DNA of 35,913 bases from Chara braunii (lineage: Eukaryota; Streptophyta; Charophyceae; Charales; Characeae), in assembly GCA_003427395.1 (NCBI GenBank), contig BFEA01000829.1, positions 261,646 through 297,558 on the forward strand, written 5' to 3'. Position 1 is the stretch's first letter, and every line of letters begins with the position of its first letter. Shown here piece after piece: positions 11,489-20,132 of this stretch. The position numbers and the translations under genes were made by a program. The notes under the pieces are model-generated. The model was given only the letters and a program-made list of their open reading frames with translations. It was not told where the DNA came from and searched no databases.

Positions 11489-12447
11489 GAAGATAAGTAC
11501 AAGACACCGTTCTGAACGAGGTACATACACTACGAGTTTGCAGTTATGTCGTTTGTCGACCGGCGAATGCCCCTACTATGTTTCAAAGATGCATGAATGA
11601 TTTATTTGGAGACCAGTTAGATCTTTTTGTAGTTGTATATATAGATGATTTTCTGATTTTCAGTAAGACTCGTGAAGAGCATTGGGAACATTTGCAGTGC
11701 TGTTGAGTAAATTAAGAGAACGGAGAAGTGTGAGAACCTAAATTTAGACTGAGACCGAAAAAGTGTGAATGGGTCAAGCACCAAGTTTCATAACTAGGAG
11801 ATGTGGTAGACGGAAAATGAAGTGAGACTGGAGGATGCCAAGACAGCAGCAGTTTGAGACTGGCTGACACCATGTACGTTGACTAAGTTGTGGTTGTTTC
11901 TAGAATTGGCCAATTACTATCGGGATTTTGTTAGAAACTTTACCACTATCCTGCCCCATTGCGTAAGCTGCTGAAGAAGGAAGCAGTTTGCCTATAGGAT
12001 AGGGACTGCACCTCTGTGTTCAAGAAGTTGAAGAAGTGTTTAGTAGAGTACCCTCCCTATCCTAAAGATAGCCGCCTCATCCTTGCCATTCGTTGTGGCT
12101 ACGGATGCGAGTCAGTATCGCATAGTTGCAATGTTGTAACAAAACGATGGGAGGGATTCCCATAGAGCTCATGTCTAGGTGGTTAACAAGGGGAAAGTAG
12201 TTGTGTCAACCTACGAGAGAGAATTGTTCATGCTGAAAGAGGTACTAAGCCATTGGCGACACTATCTGCTAGGAAGGCATTACAAAGTCTATTCAAATCA
12301 TGAGAGCCTGTGCTGGTTGAAGACGTAGGCCCAAATGTCCACTAAGTTAACTACATGGGTGACTGAGATAAACGAGTTCGACTTCGAATTGAAGCCAGCC
12401 GAAGGAAAATATAACATAGTTGCTGATGCGCTATCTAGGAGAGCTCG
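11475..12447 (+). pseudogene. Gypsy RT palm and RNase H, decayed
   Basis: The frame resumes with IEVQPEDKYKTPF after LINE-VIII. The RT catalytic box reads VVVYIDDFLIFSKT, with YIDD at 11638-11649. Next come LELANYYRDFVRNF-like connection words and the RNase H start LPFVVATDASQY, with TDAS at 12101-12112. RNase H continues through STYERELFMLKE, HWRHYLLGRHYKVYSNHES and ELKPAEGKYNIVADALSRRA. Catalytic motifs are still visible, but several stops and frameshifts lie between them. The integrase that normally follows is absent, because LINE-III begins at this point. Confidence 0.85.
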
Positions 12448-12506
12448 TTTCTTTTTTCTTTTCTTTTCTTTTTTCTTTTTTTTGTTTTTGTTTTTTCAAA
12501 AGCAAA

Positions 12507-12524
12507 CAGGCCCTTATGGTCCTG
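12507..12524 (-). promoter_or_regulatory. LINE 3'-terminal hairpin (LINE-III)
   Basis: On the plus strand CAGGCCC, TTAT, GGTCCTG, with one mismatch. It lies next to the A-rich tail. Confidence 0.5.
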
Positions 12525-12609
12525 GCTCCATATCCATTCTGGGGAGCGTCAGTCCGGTTACTATTCCCCCGGCAAGTCAAAAATGATTACATCATGACCC
12601 CAGTCACGC

Positions 12610-12632
12610 TTCCTTCCGTTTGGCCGAAGGAA
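12610..12632 (-). promoter_or_regulatory. LINE 3' UTR internal hairpin (LINE-III)
   Basis: TTCCTTC and GAAGGAA form a perfect 7-bp stem around a 9-base loop. Confidence 0.6.
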
Positions 12633-12732
12633 CCCTGACCAGCATTGATTGCTCCCATTAGGAGGATTGACTGTCAGCGTTCCTCCCCTGCAATCCCTCT
12701 CAGATCCCTCAGTGGGAATCTGCCAAATAAAC

Positions 12733-13590
12733 TTATAAAACAAGGAGAGTGGAGACCCGCCCGTAAGTTGCTATTTCAACCACCATTGGTGTCTTGTGGC
12801 TCCTGTATATGTCCTTATGTTGTCTGTGGGTCCTGGGCGCAGCCCACAGCTTGTTGTAGTGGGCTTCTCCACCCGATTTCCAAGTTATGCCAGTCTTTCC
12901 AGCGTATGCTGCCATCTCTTAGCTCAGCCACTTTTCCTCCCACCAGCCAAACTTTGACAAACCTGGAGAGGATAATATTCTGCCTCTCATCGTCCTCGGG
13001 CAATGTCTGTTTCGTTCTGTGCCACCTGCATAAGATCTCCGCCTGAATCAGTGTCCTGGTTTCTGCCCAAACCTTTTCTCTTGGCGTTGATACACCTTCA
13101 ATCGTTCTGCTGCATCTCTCCTTCCATATAGACCATAGCGTGACTTTCCTGATCATACCGTACCATGTCTTCTCTGAGCTGTTGAGTTCAGTCGGGGTGC
13201 TAGTCCACAGTAGAAGTTGGATGGAGTGTTCAGGGAAGGGCTTAGTAAACAGGGAGTCCCAGAGATCATTCTGTTGCTTCTTTGCATCGGATTAGGCAGT
13301 GAAGTAAGTCTTCCGGTTCATTTTCTGAGCAGATTGTGCGTAGGTCGGAGCTGTTGGGATTGTTCTTCCTTCTGCGAATATGGAGCCACTGGTTGACTGG
13401 TAGTGCTACATAGGCTATCAGCCGTTGGAGACTCCTGATTTTGACCGGTTTGATTGATTTATATTTCTTCCATGGAATCTGTGTGATTTGGTCTGCCTCT
13501 TGACCGATTACTTTTGCCCATCTGCTTTTGATTATTGGTTCTGGGTCTTTGGTCTTGAGGAATAATCTGTACTCCATCTTCACCGAGTAA
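12733..13590 (-). pseudogene. LINE-III ORF2 C-terminus with zf-RVT domain
   Basis: From the YSVKMEYR start, the frame reads IKPVKIRSLQRLIAYVALPV and NQWLHIRRR, then ICSENEPEDLLHCLIRC, and after one small indel near 13270 KVTLWSIWKERCSR, FVKVWLVGGKVAEL and IRWKDWHNLE. This is the zinc-binding post-RT domain (zf-RVT) that follows RT in plant-type LINEs. The first Cys of the usual C-x2-C pair is missing, so the zinc site is probably weakened. Apart from that indel, the copy is well preserved. Confidence 0.85.
13577..13590 (+). repeat. Target site duplication of the LINE-IV/LINE-II insertion, left copy
   Basis: TCTTCACCGAGTAA is identical to 23187-23200. On the minus strand it encodes the YSVK codons of LINE-III ORF2 in both copies. 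Confidence 0.9.
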
Positions 13591-13592
13591 AG

Positions 13593-13610
13593 CAGGGCCT
13601 TACGGTCCTG
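13593..13610 (-). promoter_or_regulatory. LINE 3'-terminal hairpin (LINE-IV), no A-tail
   Basis: CAGGGCC, TTAC, GGTCCTG forms a 7-bp stem with one G-T pair. In the RNA sense the loop is GUAA, a GNRA-type tetraloop. It sits two bases from the duplication. Confidence 0.65.
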
Positions 13611-13695
13611 GCTCCTTCTATTCTGGGGAGCGTCAGTCCGGTTCCTATTCCACCGGCAAGTCAGAATGCACATTACATTGAAAATTGACCACGCT

Positions 13696-13716
13696 TCCTT
13701 CCGTTTGGCCGAAGGA
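13696..13716 (-). promoter_or_regulatory. LINE 3' UTR internal hairpin (LINE-IV)
   Basis: TCCTTC and GAAGGA pair around a 9-base loop, matching LINE-III and LINE-VIII. Confidence 0.6.
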
Positions 13717-13940
13717 CCCCTGAACAGCATTGATTGCTCCAACTTGGTGGAGGATTGACTGTCAGCTTGCCGTGTCCCTCTCTTTCCTCTCAGATCTGGA
13801 GGCCAGATCTGCCAGATAGTGCTATGTCACCTAGAAAGAGTTCATCCTTTGTCGCTGNCGTCCTGTGTCCTCCCCACTCGTCTGCTCTGTCCGTGAGACG
13901 TGAAATCCCTTTTCTCATTTTACCTGTCCCCNNAAAACAT

Positions 13941-13972
13941 CCCTAAAACCCTAAACCCTAAGCCCTCAACCT
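13941..13972 (-). repeat. Telomere-like CCCTAAA patch inside LINE 3' UTR
   Basis: CCCTAAAACCCTAAACCCTA and degenerate neighbours. LINE-VIII has the same patch at 11045-11070, so it belongs to the LINE family and does not mark a chromosome end here. Confidence 0.7.
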
Positions 13973-14199
13973 GTGAANCTGTACTCCAGCAACCCTTTGA
14001 GTCCTTCCCTTCCCCTTGTTCTGGTNTTTTGGTGCCGTTCATNCAAGTCTGTGCTATCAATCTATAGCTGTAGCAGTTTAATCTTGTCAAAATCCTGTGG
14101 CAGTCAGATCTAGCTGTGTTTTGCTCGTCCGCAGTTATCTGCTATCGATAGCCTCTTCCTGAGTTTGAGAAGTGCCGGTCTTTCCAGCAAATGCTGTCA

Positions 14200-14730
14200 T
14201 CTCGTGTTCAAGAAGTGATTGGTGTAGCCGCCTTTAAAATCTGTTGGTAACTCCTTTCTGGCGCTGAGTTATGCCTCTCATCTCTGTGCAGTATTGCCGA
14301 TTAACAAACCACTTCTTGTACCGCCTCAGACTCTCATTCTTTCGCTGTTCCTTGTCCTCTGTCGATGCTTGCTTGATCTTCCGCCCTCTGTAAAGGGTCT
14401 TGGCTTGTATCATCATTCTGGTTTCCACCCAGCCTGTCCTTCACCTGGTCTGCTGCGTCTCTCTTTCCGTATGGCCCAAACTGAACCTGATGTTTCCGAT
14501 CCAGACTTTATCCGCCTTTCGAACCTGATTGGGGCTGGTTAGTTAAGAGGGGAGGTTGGGTGGGTTGCTCCTTGAAGGGGGTAAAGGAGAGAGAGTCTCA
14601 GAGTGCGGAAGCTCTCTTCCGGAAGTCTGTCGTCTCTTGTATGAATGGGGGGTGTTAGTCTATGGGGAATTTGAGAGGGTCGCTCAGGGGAGGAGGCTGA
14701 GATTGGTGTGTTTCAGATAGAAGCGACTCC
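14200..14730 (-). pseudogene. LINE-IV ORF2 C-terminal remnant
   Basis: Decayed equivalent of the zf-RVT tail. RASAL near 14640 matches LINE-V's WARASALL. Next come VWAIRKERRSR (compare LWVIWKERCNR), then QAKTLYRGRKIKQ and RRYKKWFVNRQYCTEMRG, which match LINE-III's AEILCRWHRTKQ and FVKVWLVGGKVAEL. Stops and frameshifts separate the segments. Only the end of ORF2 was copied. Confidence 0.7.
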
Positions 14731-14797
14731 TTTTTTTTTATTTTTTTTTATTAGCTAGCTGTTGGTGCTGTGTAGACTGCTGGCCTCTGGTGTATTC

Positions 14798-16505
14798 CTA
14801 TTCCCAATTTTCAAAATGTAAGGTATCTCCTTCTACTTTTGCGATTCTGTTTCCTAACAGCCATGTTTTTCGGAATCTTTTACGACTCAGCTCTCTTTTT
14901 TCTGGTAGTACTAGTTTTTGCTGTTCTTTTTTCTCTCTGAGCCATCGGGCTCTTATTTCTGTTTGTACTATTACTTTAATTTCCATCCACTTCTCTTCTG
15001 TATTTGGCAGTTGCCCTTCAAAGTTACATTTACACCTTGCCTTCCAAACTACCCAAAGTGTCGCTCTCCTCCAGAGATCGGTCACACTGGCTGTTTCTTC
15101 CTCTAGGTCTCCGTTTTCTGTTGTACCTGTTAGAATGTAGAGTGGGCTATCCGGGAAATCACGGCCTGTTAATTTAGTCCAGAGACTCCTTGTTCTATTC
15201 CACGTCTCTTGTGCTTGATGACACGTTATTAGACAGTGAATTTGGGATTCTTCGACACCTTCATTGCATACCCTACACTGTGCGATTTGCTGTTGGGAGT
15301 CCTCCTGTTTCATTCTTCTGGCCAGCCATTGGTTGACTGGAACTGCCCAGTAGAGGATAAGCCACTGCAAACTTCTGATTCTTACCGGCCTTATGTTTAT
15401 GTACTGGCTCCACGGGATTTTATTTGCCCATTCTGGGCTTGTGTTTAGGTTCTTTTTCCATCTTTCTGCGATTACCGGTTGGGGGTCCTTTGTCTGGATA
15501 CCTAGCTTGTACCCTGTTTTGACTTCATAGTCATATATTGTGGTAAGCTTTTTGGCTCTCCCCGAGTTGCTAGGGACCATCCAGCCCCATTCCGCCGGAT
15601 CCACCTCTAAATCTTTAATGCCCAGATCCGGTCTAAATAGCCTCACACTGTTAGGCTCTGTCTGTAAGGATGTGTTATGCTTTTGACGGTTCTTGAGTGT
15701 GCATGCTCTTACTCTTTTGAGAGTATGGAGATTTTGCGTTGATCTTTGTTCTATTACGTTTTCTGGCTTTACCCAAGATTTGTGCCTGTCCTCTAAGTTA
15801 TAAACAGCGAACTCCGCCTTCCCTTCCTCTGGGTCCGTCACTTGGATTAACTTGTAGGCCACAGTTGGGGAGTCTGTTTCTCTACTTGTGGCCCAGTCAC
15901 CTTTTGACCATTTGGGTTTGCTCCTCAGCAGGAGTACCCAATTCAGGGGAATACTTTCCAGGAGTTTTTCCAGCTGTTCGTTTAGGTTGTGGACTCCCTT
16001 GAGCTTGGTTCTAAGGTCTTGGGTGGTGACCCATCTGTTCTTTTCCGAGATCCATAGGTGCTCTATTTTCCAGACTCCCATACTCATCCATTTTCTCCAA
16101 TGTCTGCCTTTCGTATTTAAGGACCAAGGCTTGCCGTTGTGGTCTCTCAAAGAGGGGTTCCTGAAAAGCGGTTGCCTCAGGACTTCCTCTTTTATTTTTG
16201 GGGCTCTTATCTTTTGAGGGAAACAATCTCTCCAGTGTTTTATTAGTGTGGCCCAGTGTGTACTGGGTGGATCTTTATCCCTTGTGGTTCTCCCCCTTTC
16301 CACTCTTCTTGGGTTCCATGAGGGATTGAGAATCCAGTGGTATCCCTCTATGGTGGGGTCGACTTGGAACGGTATCAGGTTGCGAATTTGCTGGAGGGCC
16401 ATTTCGTGCCATGGTAGCTCTTTGTTAAAAAGGAGTTTTATAATCCATTTGTGTTGTAGCGCTTGAAATTGTGTTGCCGGATTCAGGAGTCCCAGACCCC
16501 TTGAA
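14798..16505 (-). pseudogene. LINE-II ORF2 post-RT region and zf-RVT
   Basis: The open frame starts just after a one-base frameshift near 16505 (words SRGLGLLNP) and continues to a stop at 14798. In order: ALQHKWIIKLLFNKELPW; EEVLRQPLF and WRKWMSMGVWKIEHLW; VDPAEWGWMV; YDYEVKTGYKLGIQTKDPQP; RPVRIRSLQWLILYWAVPVN; then the zinc motif CRVCNEGVEESQIHCLITC; then TLWVVWKARCKCNFEG; and a C-terminal RFRKTWLLGNRIAKVEGDTL. The zf-RVT zinc ligands are all present (C-x2-C, HC-x3-C). This stretch is over 530 codons without a stop, unusually well kept for a copy without RT. Confidence 0.9.
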
Positions 16506-16537
16506 GTTTGGGTCTGGTAATGTATTTCCAGGCCACT

Positions 16538-17623
16538 TTAGAGATGTAATTGTCTTTTTCCGCTTTCCCGGTCCAGAGGTAAGAACCTAGTTTCCTTTTG
16601 AGGGTTTTGAAAAAGCCTGTGGGCGGATTCCAAAGAGAGGCTCCCCCAATGACTTATTTCCTGGATGGTTTGTGGGAGGTCTCTCACTAATTCTCCCTCT
16701 TGGAGATTCTCTTTCATTTGCTCCCACTTGTCTTTGAATTCCTGTTTGAAAGAGTCTAGTCTGAGAAGTGAAGTATTTAATTTGAAAAAACTTTTCCACG
16801 GGGAGTTGTCCAGCGATAGCGCTAGATTTAAAGTAATTGGGTTATGGTCAAAACCTATATAATGGGGTAATCTACCTATTGAGTTGTCTACAACTGCCCC
16901 CTCGTATGATTCTGATATAAGGAAGAAATCTATTCTGGAGAAGGAAGTTCTACCCTGAATCGTTTTCCTAATACAAGTGTAATCTCTTTTCTCTGGGTTA
17001 AGGGTTCTGTACGGGTCTCTAAAGATATTTTCTTCTGCTAGATGGGCTAGCGCCGTTTCTGCTGGGTCCTGCAAATTTTGTTCTGCCCATGAGATCCTGT
17101 CCAGTTGTGGGTCCTGGGTCGTGTTCCAATCTCCTACTAGTATTGTGTGTTTCTGTGGTTGGATTAGACCTCCTAAGTCCTCAAAAAAAAATATTCTCTT
17201 TGTTGAGGAGTTGGGGGCATAAATGTTTATAAGTGTAATGTCTTCCCCTTTATGCGTTATTTCTAGTGTGGTCCATCTTCCCTGGACTGGGTCTGTGGTG
17301 GATGAGTTAATTTTCATGTGTTGCGTGGCTAAAGCTTGGCTATGTACCAATGTAATGACCCCTGGTGAAGCTGCTTGTGGGCTATGTGCTGAAATGACTG
17401 CTGCGCAGTTTTTTAACCTTCCTAAAATCTCCTTTTCTATTGTTCTGTGTGCTGCTGTGTTAGTTAAATGTGTTTCCTGAAGGCAGACCAAGTCAGGGGG
17501 GGTTGGAGTGTTCCAACCTATTGTGTTCATCAGGCAATGCCACTTTTGCTGGTTTGACATGATTGTTGTCAGCCCCCTCACATTCCAGGATTGGATTTCC
17601 AGGTCCCCCCTTGTTGCTTTCAT
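16538..17623 (-). pseudogene. LINE-II ORF2 APE-type endonuclease, RT core deleted
   Basis: Apurinic-endonuclease-like nickase that opens the target DNA. WNVRGL starts near residue 13, then LVCLQETHL (catalytic Glu), INIYAPN, ILVGDWNTT (Asp/Asn pair), SRIDFFLIS and FDHNPI (Asp-His). All family catalytic residues are present and the 361-codon frame is open. The C-terminal linker FFKLNTSLLR follows, but instead of RT fingers and palm the sequence passes within about 200 bases to the YLWTG words that follow RT in LINE-I. LINE-I has about 1.8 kb between the same landmarks. The last 25 or so codons here are post-RT sequence read out of frame. Confidence 0.9.
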
Positions 17624-17663
17624 GGTTTATCGGATCTGAGTCCTCTTGGGGTTTTGTCTTTCT

Positions 17664-18683
17664 TTATATCTCAGAGCTACACCCGGACTCCTCATCAAAT
17701 GGGGTGAGTAGAGCCGAAAGCTCGTTCTCATCCTGTACAAGGGCCCCTGATTCCAGTAGTGTTGTCAGGGCTGCAGCGTTCTGAGTCATGGCAGTTTCAC
17801 CTCCTAGGGCTGTGATAGGTAAGGATGACATCCACCACCATGGCCTCCACTGCAGACCTTCAGTGAGCTCTGTCCCCTGATCCAGCCAGACTATCACTGG
17901 TCTTGTGTAGTGATGTGCTAGATCGTTTCTCGGTGGTCTTCCTTCAGAGTCCACTTGTTCTGTCTTATCCTCCTTTGGCCATTTGCCAGCCAGCCCCATG
18001 AAGATTGGCTGCTTGTCTTTGTTGATCTTTTTCAGTACATCTTCCTTCTTTTGACCCAGTTGCCATTTGAGAAATGAGAGGTCTTCCTGCACTGCCACCT
18101 TCCATTCCTCTGTTGTTGGGTCCTTTTGGATGGGAATTACCGCCCTCGAAGGTAGTAGAGTGCTTGCTTCCTTTTTGGCCCTCTCCCAGAAATCCTCGTG
18201 TGCTTTGTTCTGCAGATCCTGTACTGTTACTGCTCAGAGGAACATTTCCCTGTTCAAATCAGTTAGTCTTTTGTTCTGGGCGTACAGTGCCTCTACTTGG
18301 ATGCCAAGTTGTGTGGTTGTTGACAAACCCTTACTCTTATCCTCCTCCCTCTTTGATTTTCCTTGGTCTGGCAAAAACTGAGACGGTTCATGGTTCGGCA
18401 GTTTTCTTCCCAGGGTTCGTGCCTTTTCCTTTTGTGTGTCCAAAGCACTCCCTTCAATTTCCATTTCCTGATTTTCCTTCATTGCTGCATATTTTTCTGC
18501 CAGAAAAGTTGCCAACTCATCTTCCCTTTCCAGTGGGGCGAAAGGGTTCTCTGTCAGTGGGATCAGATGGGCTGGGTTGGGGGATTCTGCATTCAGTTTG
18601 CTTTTTTGTTCTTCCCTGTGCAGAATCATTTGCAGCTCAAACTTCTCTTGTCGTAAGTTTTCATAGATCTGAATGTAGTCCAT
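17664..18683 (-). pseudogene. LINE-II middle ORF (one in-frame stop)
   Basis: A reading frame of about 340 codons between ORF1 and ORF2, broken only by a TGA at about 18234. It starts 21 bases after the ORF1 stop and ends 40 bases before the endonuclease ATG. The N-terminal half is charged and likely helical or coiled-coil (YENLRQEKFELQMILHREEQ). The C-terminal half contains LQWRPWWWMSSLPITALGG and an acidic end. The C-terminal part corresponds to fragments in LINE-I (3516-3914) and LINE-V (32208-32341). I do not recognise a named domain. It may be a second ORF1-type protein, or the end of ORF1 split off by a stop. Confidence 0.65.
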
Positions 18684-18704
18684 CAGTTCTTTTTCCTGCT
18701 TTCC

Positions 18705-20132
18705 TTACCAAGGATATCCTTCTGTCTCTAAATCCTGTTGATCATCTTCGAAGTCTTCCCTTTCTTTTTTATCCTCAGTGTTTTTCCTTTTCCCTCCCAC
18801 CGCTGGGTTTGTCTCTACTTCTCGCTCTTTCATCGTTGTGTCTTTTGCGTCTTCTTCCCTGCTTTCGTCTTGCCCTTCTGGCTCCATCCCCTGCCCTTGT
18901 TTGGCTTTTCCCCGACCCTTCTGCCCCCTTCTGGAGTACGTTCTCTGTTGGCTTTGTTCTCCCTCAGCCTTTTCCTCCTCCAGATACCTCTTGACTGCTT
19001 CCACCCACTCTCTTTCCGTTGTTTCTTGTACTGTCTGCAAATCTGCTCGTAGGTCTCTTTCCCAAATTTCTTGCTTCGATGCATCCACATGTAGCACAGG
19101 GTCCTTGGTGAAGCATTTGAGTGGTTTTATTTCCCCTTTGAGGGTTTGCCATCTGCTGTCGAATGGTGGATACACATCTGGTCTAGGGGTCGGTTCCCCA
19201 TTGATGGTCCAAACCCAGTTTGGTATATCCAGATTGTCATTAAAAACCCAGCCTGCGTACTGCGGATCCGGAATGTACCAGTAGCCTTTTTTGTTTGCTA
19301 CCTCTAGTAAATTCGCGATTATGAGGGGTTTGGGTTTTGAACTTTCCCTTGTTTTGGGACAGCTGGTGTTTGTTCCCAGATGTCCTCTTTGTCTGCACTT
19401 GAAGCACAGTGGATTGGATTTGCTGGAAACTGTGATCCTTATGATCTTGTTTTCGTGTGAAAAAAAACACTCGTCCGGTGTAAATGGAACCGAATTGTCC
19501 CCAGTTTCAAGAATGACTGTCATTTGGTTGTGTTGAGGAGTTAGGAAATCTGGTGTCGAAACGATCCAGTTCATTTCCTTAAAATGGCCATATTCCATTC
19601 TGGTTCTCTCTTTTATGCTACCGTGCATCCCTTCTGGTACATTGTCGAACTGGATCCAAAAATGTTTTTTGATTAGTTCTTGTCTGTACCTAAAAGGTGT
19701 TTGCTGATAATTTGTTGCCTGCTTCCATGGATGAACTGTGACAACCGATGAGTTGCAGGTAAAGCATTTGTTTTTCAGGAATGTTGCCAGTGATTCTTCC
19801 ATGCACAAAACCATGATGACATTTCTTGACCTCGGGTGAAAGGAGACTTTTGGTTCCTGACCCTGAATTGGTTCCATCGATTTCAGCTTTTCCCATATCC
19901 ATTTCAATTTGGCTTGTCTGTCCAGTTCTTGGCTTTTTTTGGAAAAAGTGAAAAGCACTGCATGCTTTTGGTGGAGTTCCTCTTGCTTTGATGTCAATTC
20001 TTTCGGGCATTCGTAGACTACCAATTCTTCCTTTCTGTTTCCTCCGTAGTCTATGGATTTGGTGGTTTTGACTAACGGCGTTCTGGTCTGTTCCGCTAGC
20101 CAATTCTGTGTTTCAATCCCCATTCCCTCCAT
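18705..20132 (-). CDS. LINE-II ORF1, RNA-binding protein with CCHC knuckle
   Basis: An intact 475-codon frame. ORF1 proteins coat LINE RNA to form the ribonucleoprotein. Residues about 95-185 (VSFHPRSRNVIMVLCMEESL onward, then HFWIQFDNVPEGM) resemble the DUF4283/RRM-like region of plant LINE ORF1 proteins. This is a resemblance only. A zinc knuckle follows with Cys243, Cys246, His251 and Cys258, giving C-x2-C-x4-H-x6-C; the last spacing is two longer than the usual x4. The C-terminal 100 residues are rich in Lys, Glu and Gln (RRGQKGRGKAKQGQG). The start chosen is the first ATG, beside the skewed upstream region. No stop or frameshift is visible. Confidence 0.8.
   Translation of the reverse strand: MEGMGIETQNWLAEQTRTPLVKTTKSIDYGGNRKEELVVYECPKELTSKQEELHQKHAVLFTFSKKSQELDRQAKLKWIWEKLKSMEPIQGQEPKVSFHPRSRNVIMVLCMEESLATFLKNKCFTCNSSVVTVHPWKQATNYQQTPFRYRQELIKKHFWIQFDNVPEGMHGSIKERTRMEYGHFKEMNWIVSTPDFLTPQHNQMTVILETGDNSVPFTPDECFFSHENKIIRITVSSKSNPLCFKCRQRGHLGTNTSCPKTRESSKPKPLIIANLLEVANKKGYWYIPDPQYAGWVFNDNLDIPNWVWTINGEPTPRPDVYPPFDSRWQTLKGEIKPLKCFTKDPVLHVDASKQEIWERDLRADLQTVQETTEREWVEAVKRYLEEEKAEGEQSQQRTYSRRGQKGRGKAKQGQGMEPEGQDESREEDAKDTTMKEREVETNPAVGGKRKNTEDKKEREDFEDDQQDLETEGYPW

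Larger units (their letters stand above)
10310..12447 (+). mobile_element. Ty3/Gypsy retrotransposon pol remnant, interrupted
   Basis: RT and RNase H of a Gypsy-type LTR retrotransposon are readable across this span, split by LINE-VIII at 10829-11474. No gag, protease, integrase or convincing LTR is visible. The pol reading stops right after the end of RNase H, where LINE-III's T-tract begins. The many stops and indels in the second part show an old, inactive copy. It is probably the oldest layer of the nest here. Confidence 0.85.
12448..13590 (-). mobile_element. LINE-III, 3' half (split element)
   Basis: Minus-strand LINE end. A tail of A and GAAAA runs (T-rich on plus, 12449-12497) sits against the Gypsy RNase H. 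Above it come the shared 3' UTR and the C-terminal third of ORF2. The coding part begins exactly at the YSVK codons inside the duplication at 13577-13590. The other half, at 23187-24500, ends at the same codons, so the two pieces were one LINE. I could not find the element's own target duplication beyond 24500. Confidence 0.85.
13591..14730 (-). mobile_element. LINE-IV: 5'-truncated 3' fragment fused to LINE-II
   Basis: Minus-strand LINE piece: a 3' UTR of about 500 bp preceded by the last part of ORF2. The element ends with its terminal hairpin and the bases CT, directly against the duplication, with no A-tail. At the other side its reading stops inside the zf-RVT region, exactly where LINE-II's A-tail begins. 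It aligns with LINE-VIII. Several Ns lie at 13850-14045. Confidence 0.85.

Noticed and set aside
16587-16799. Separate small ORF overlapping LINE-II endonuclease
   Set aside because: Another frame of the same LINE region, with no independent signal.
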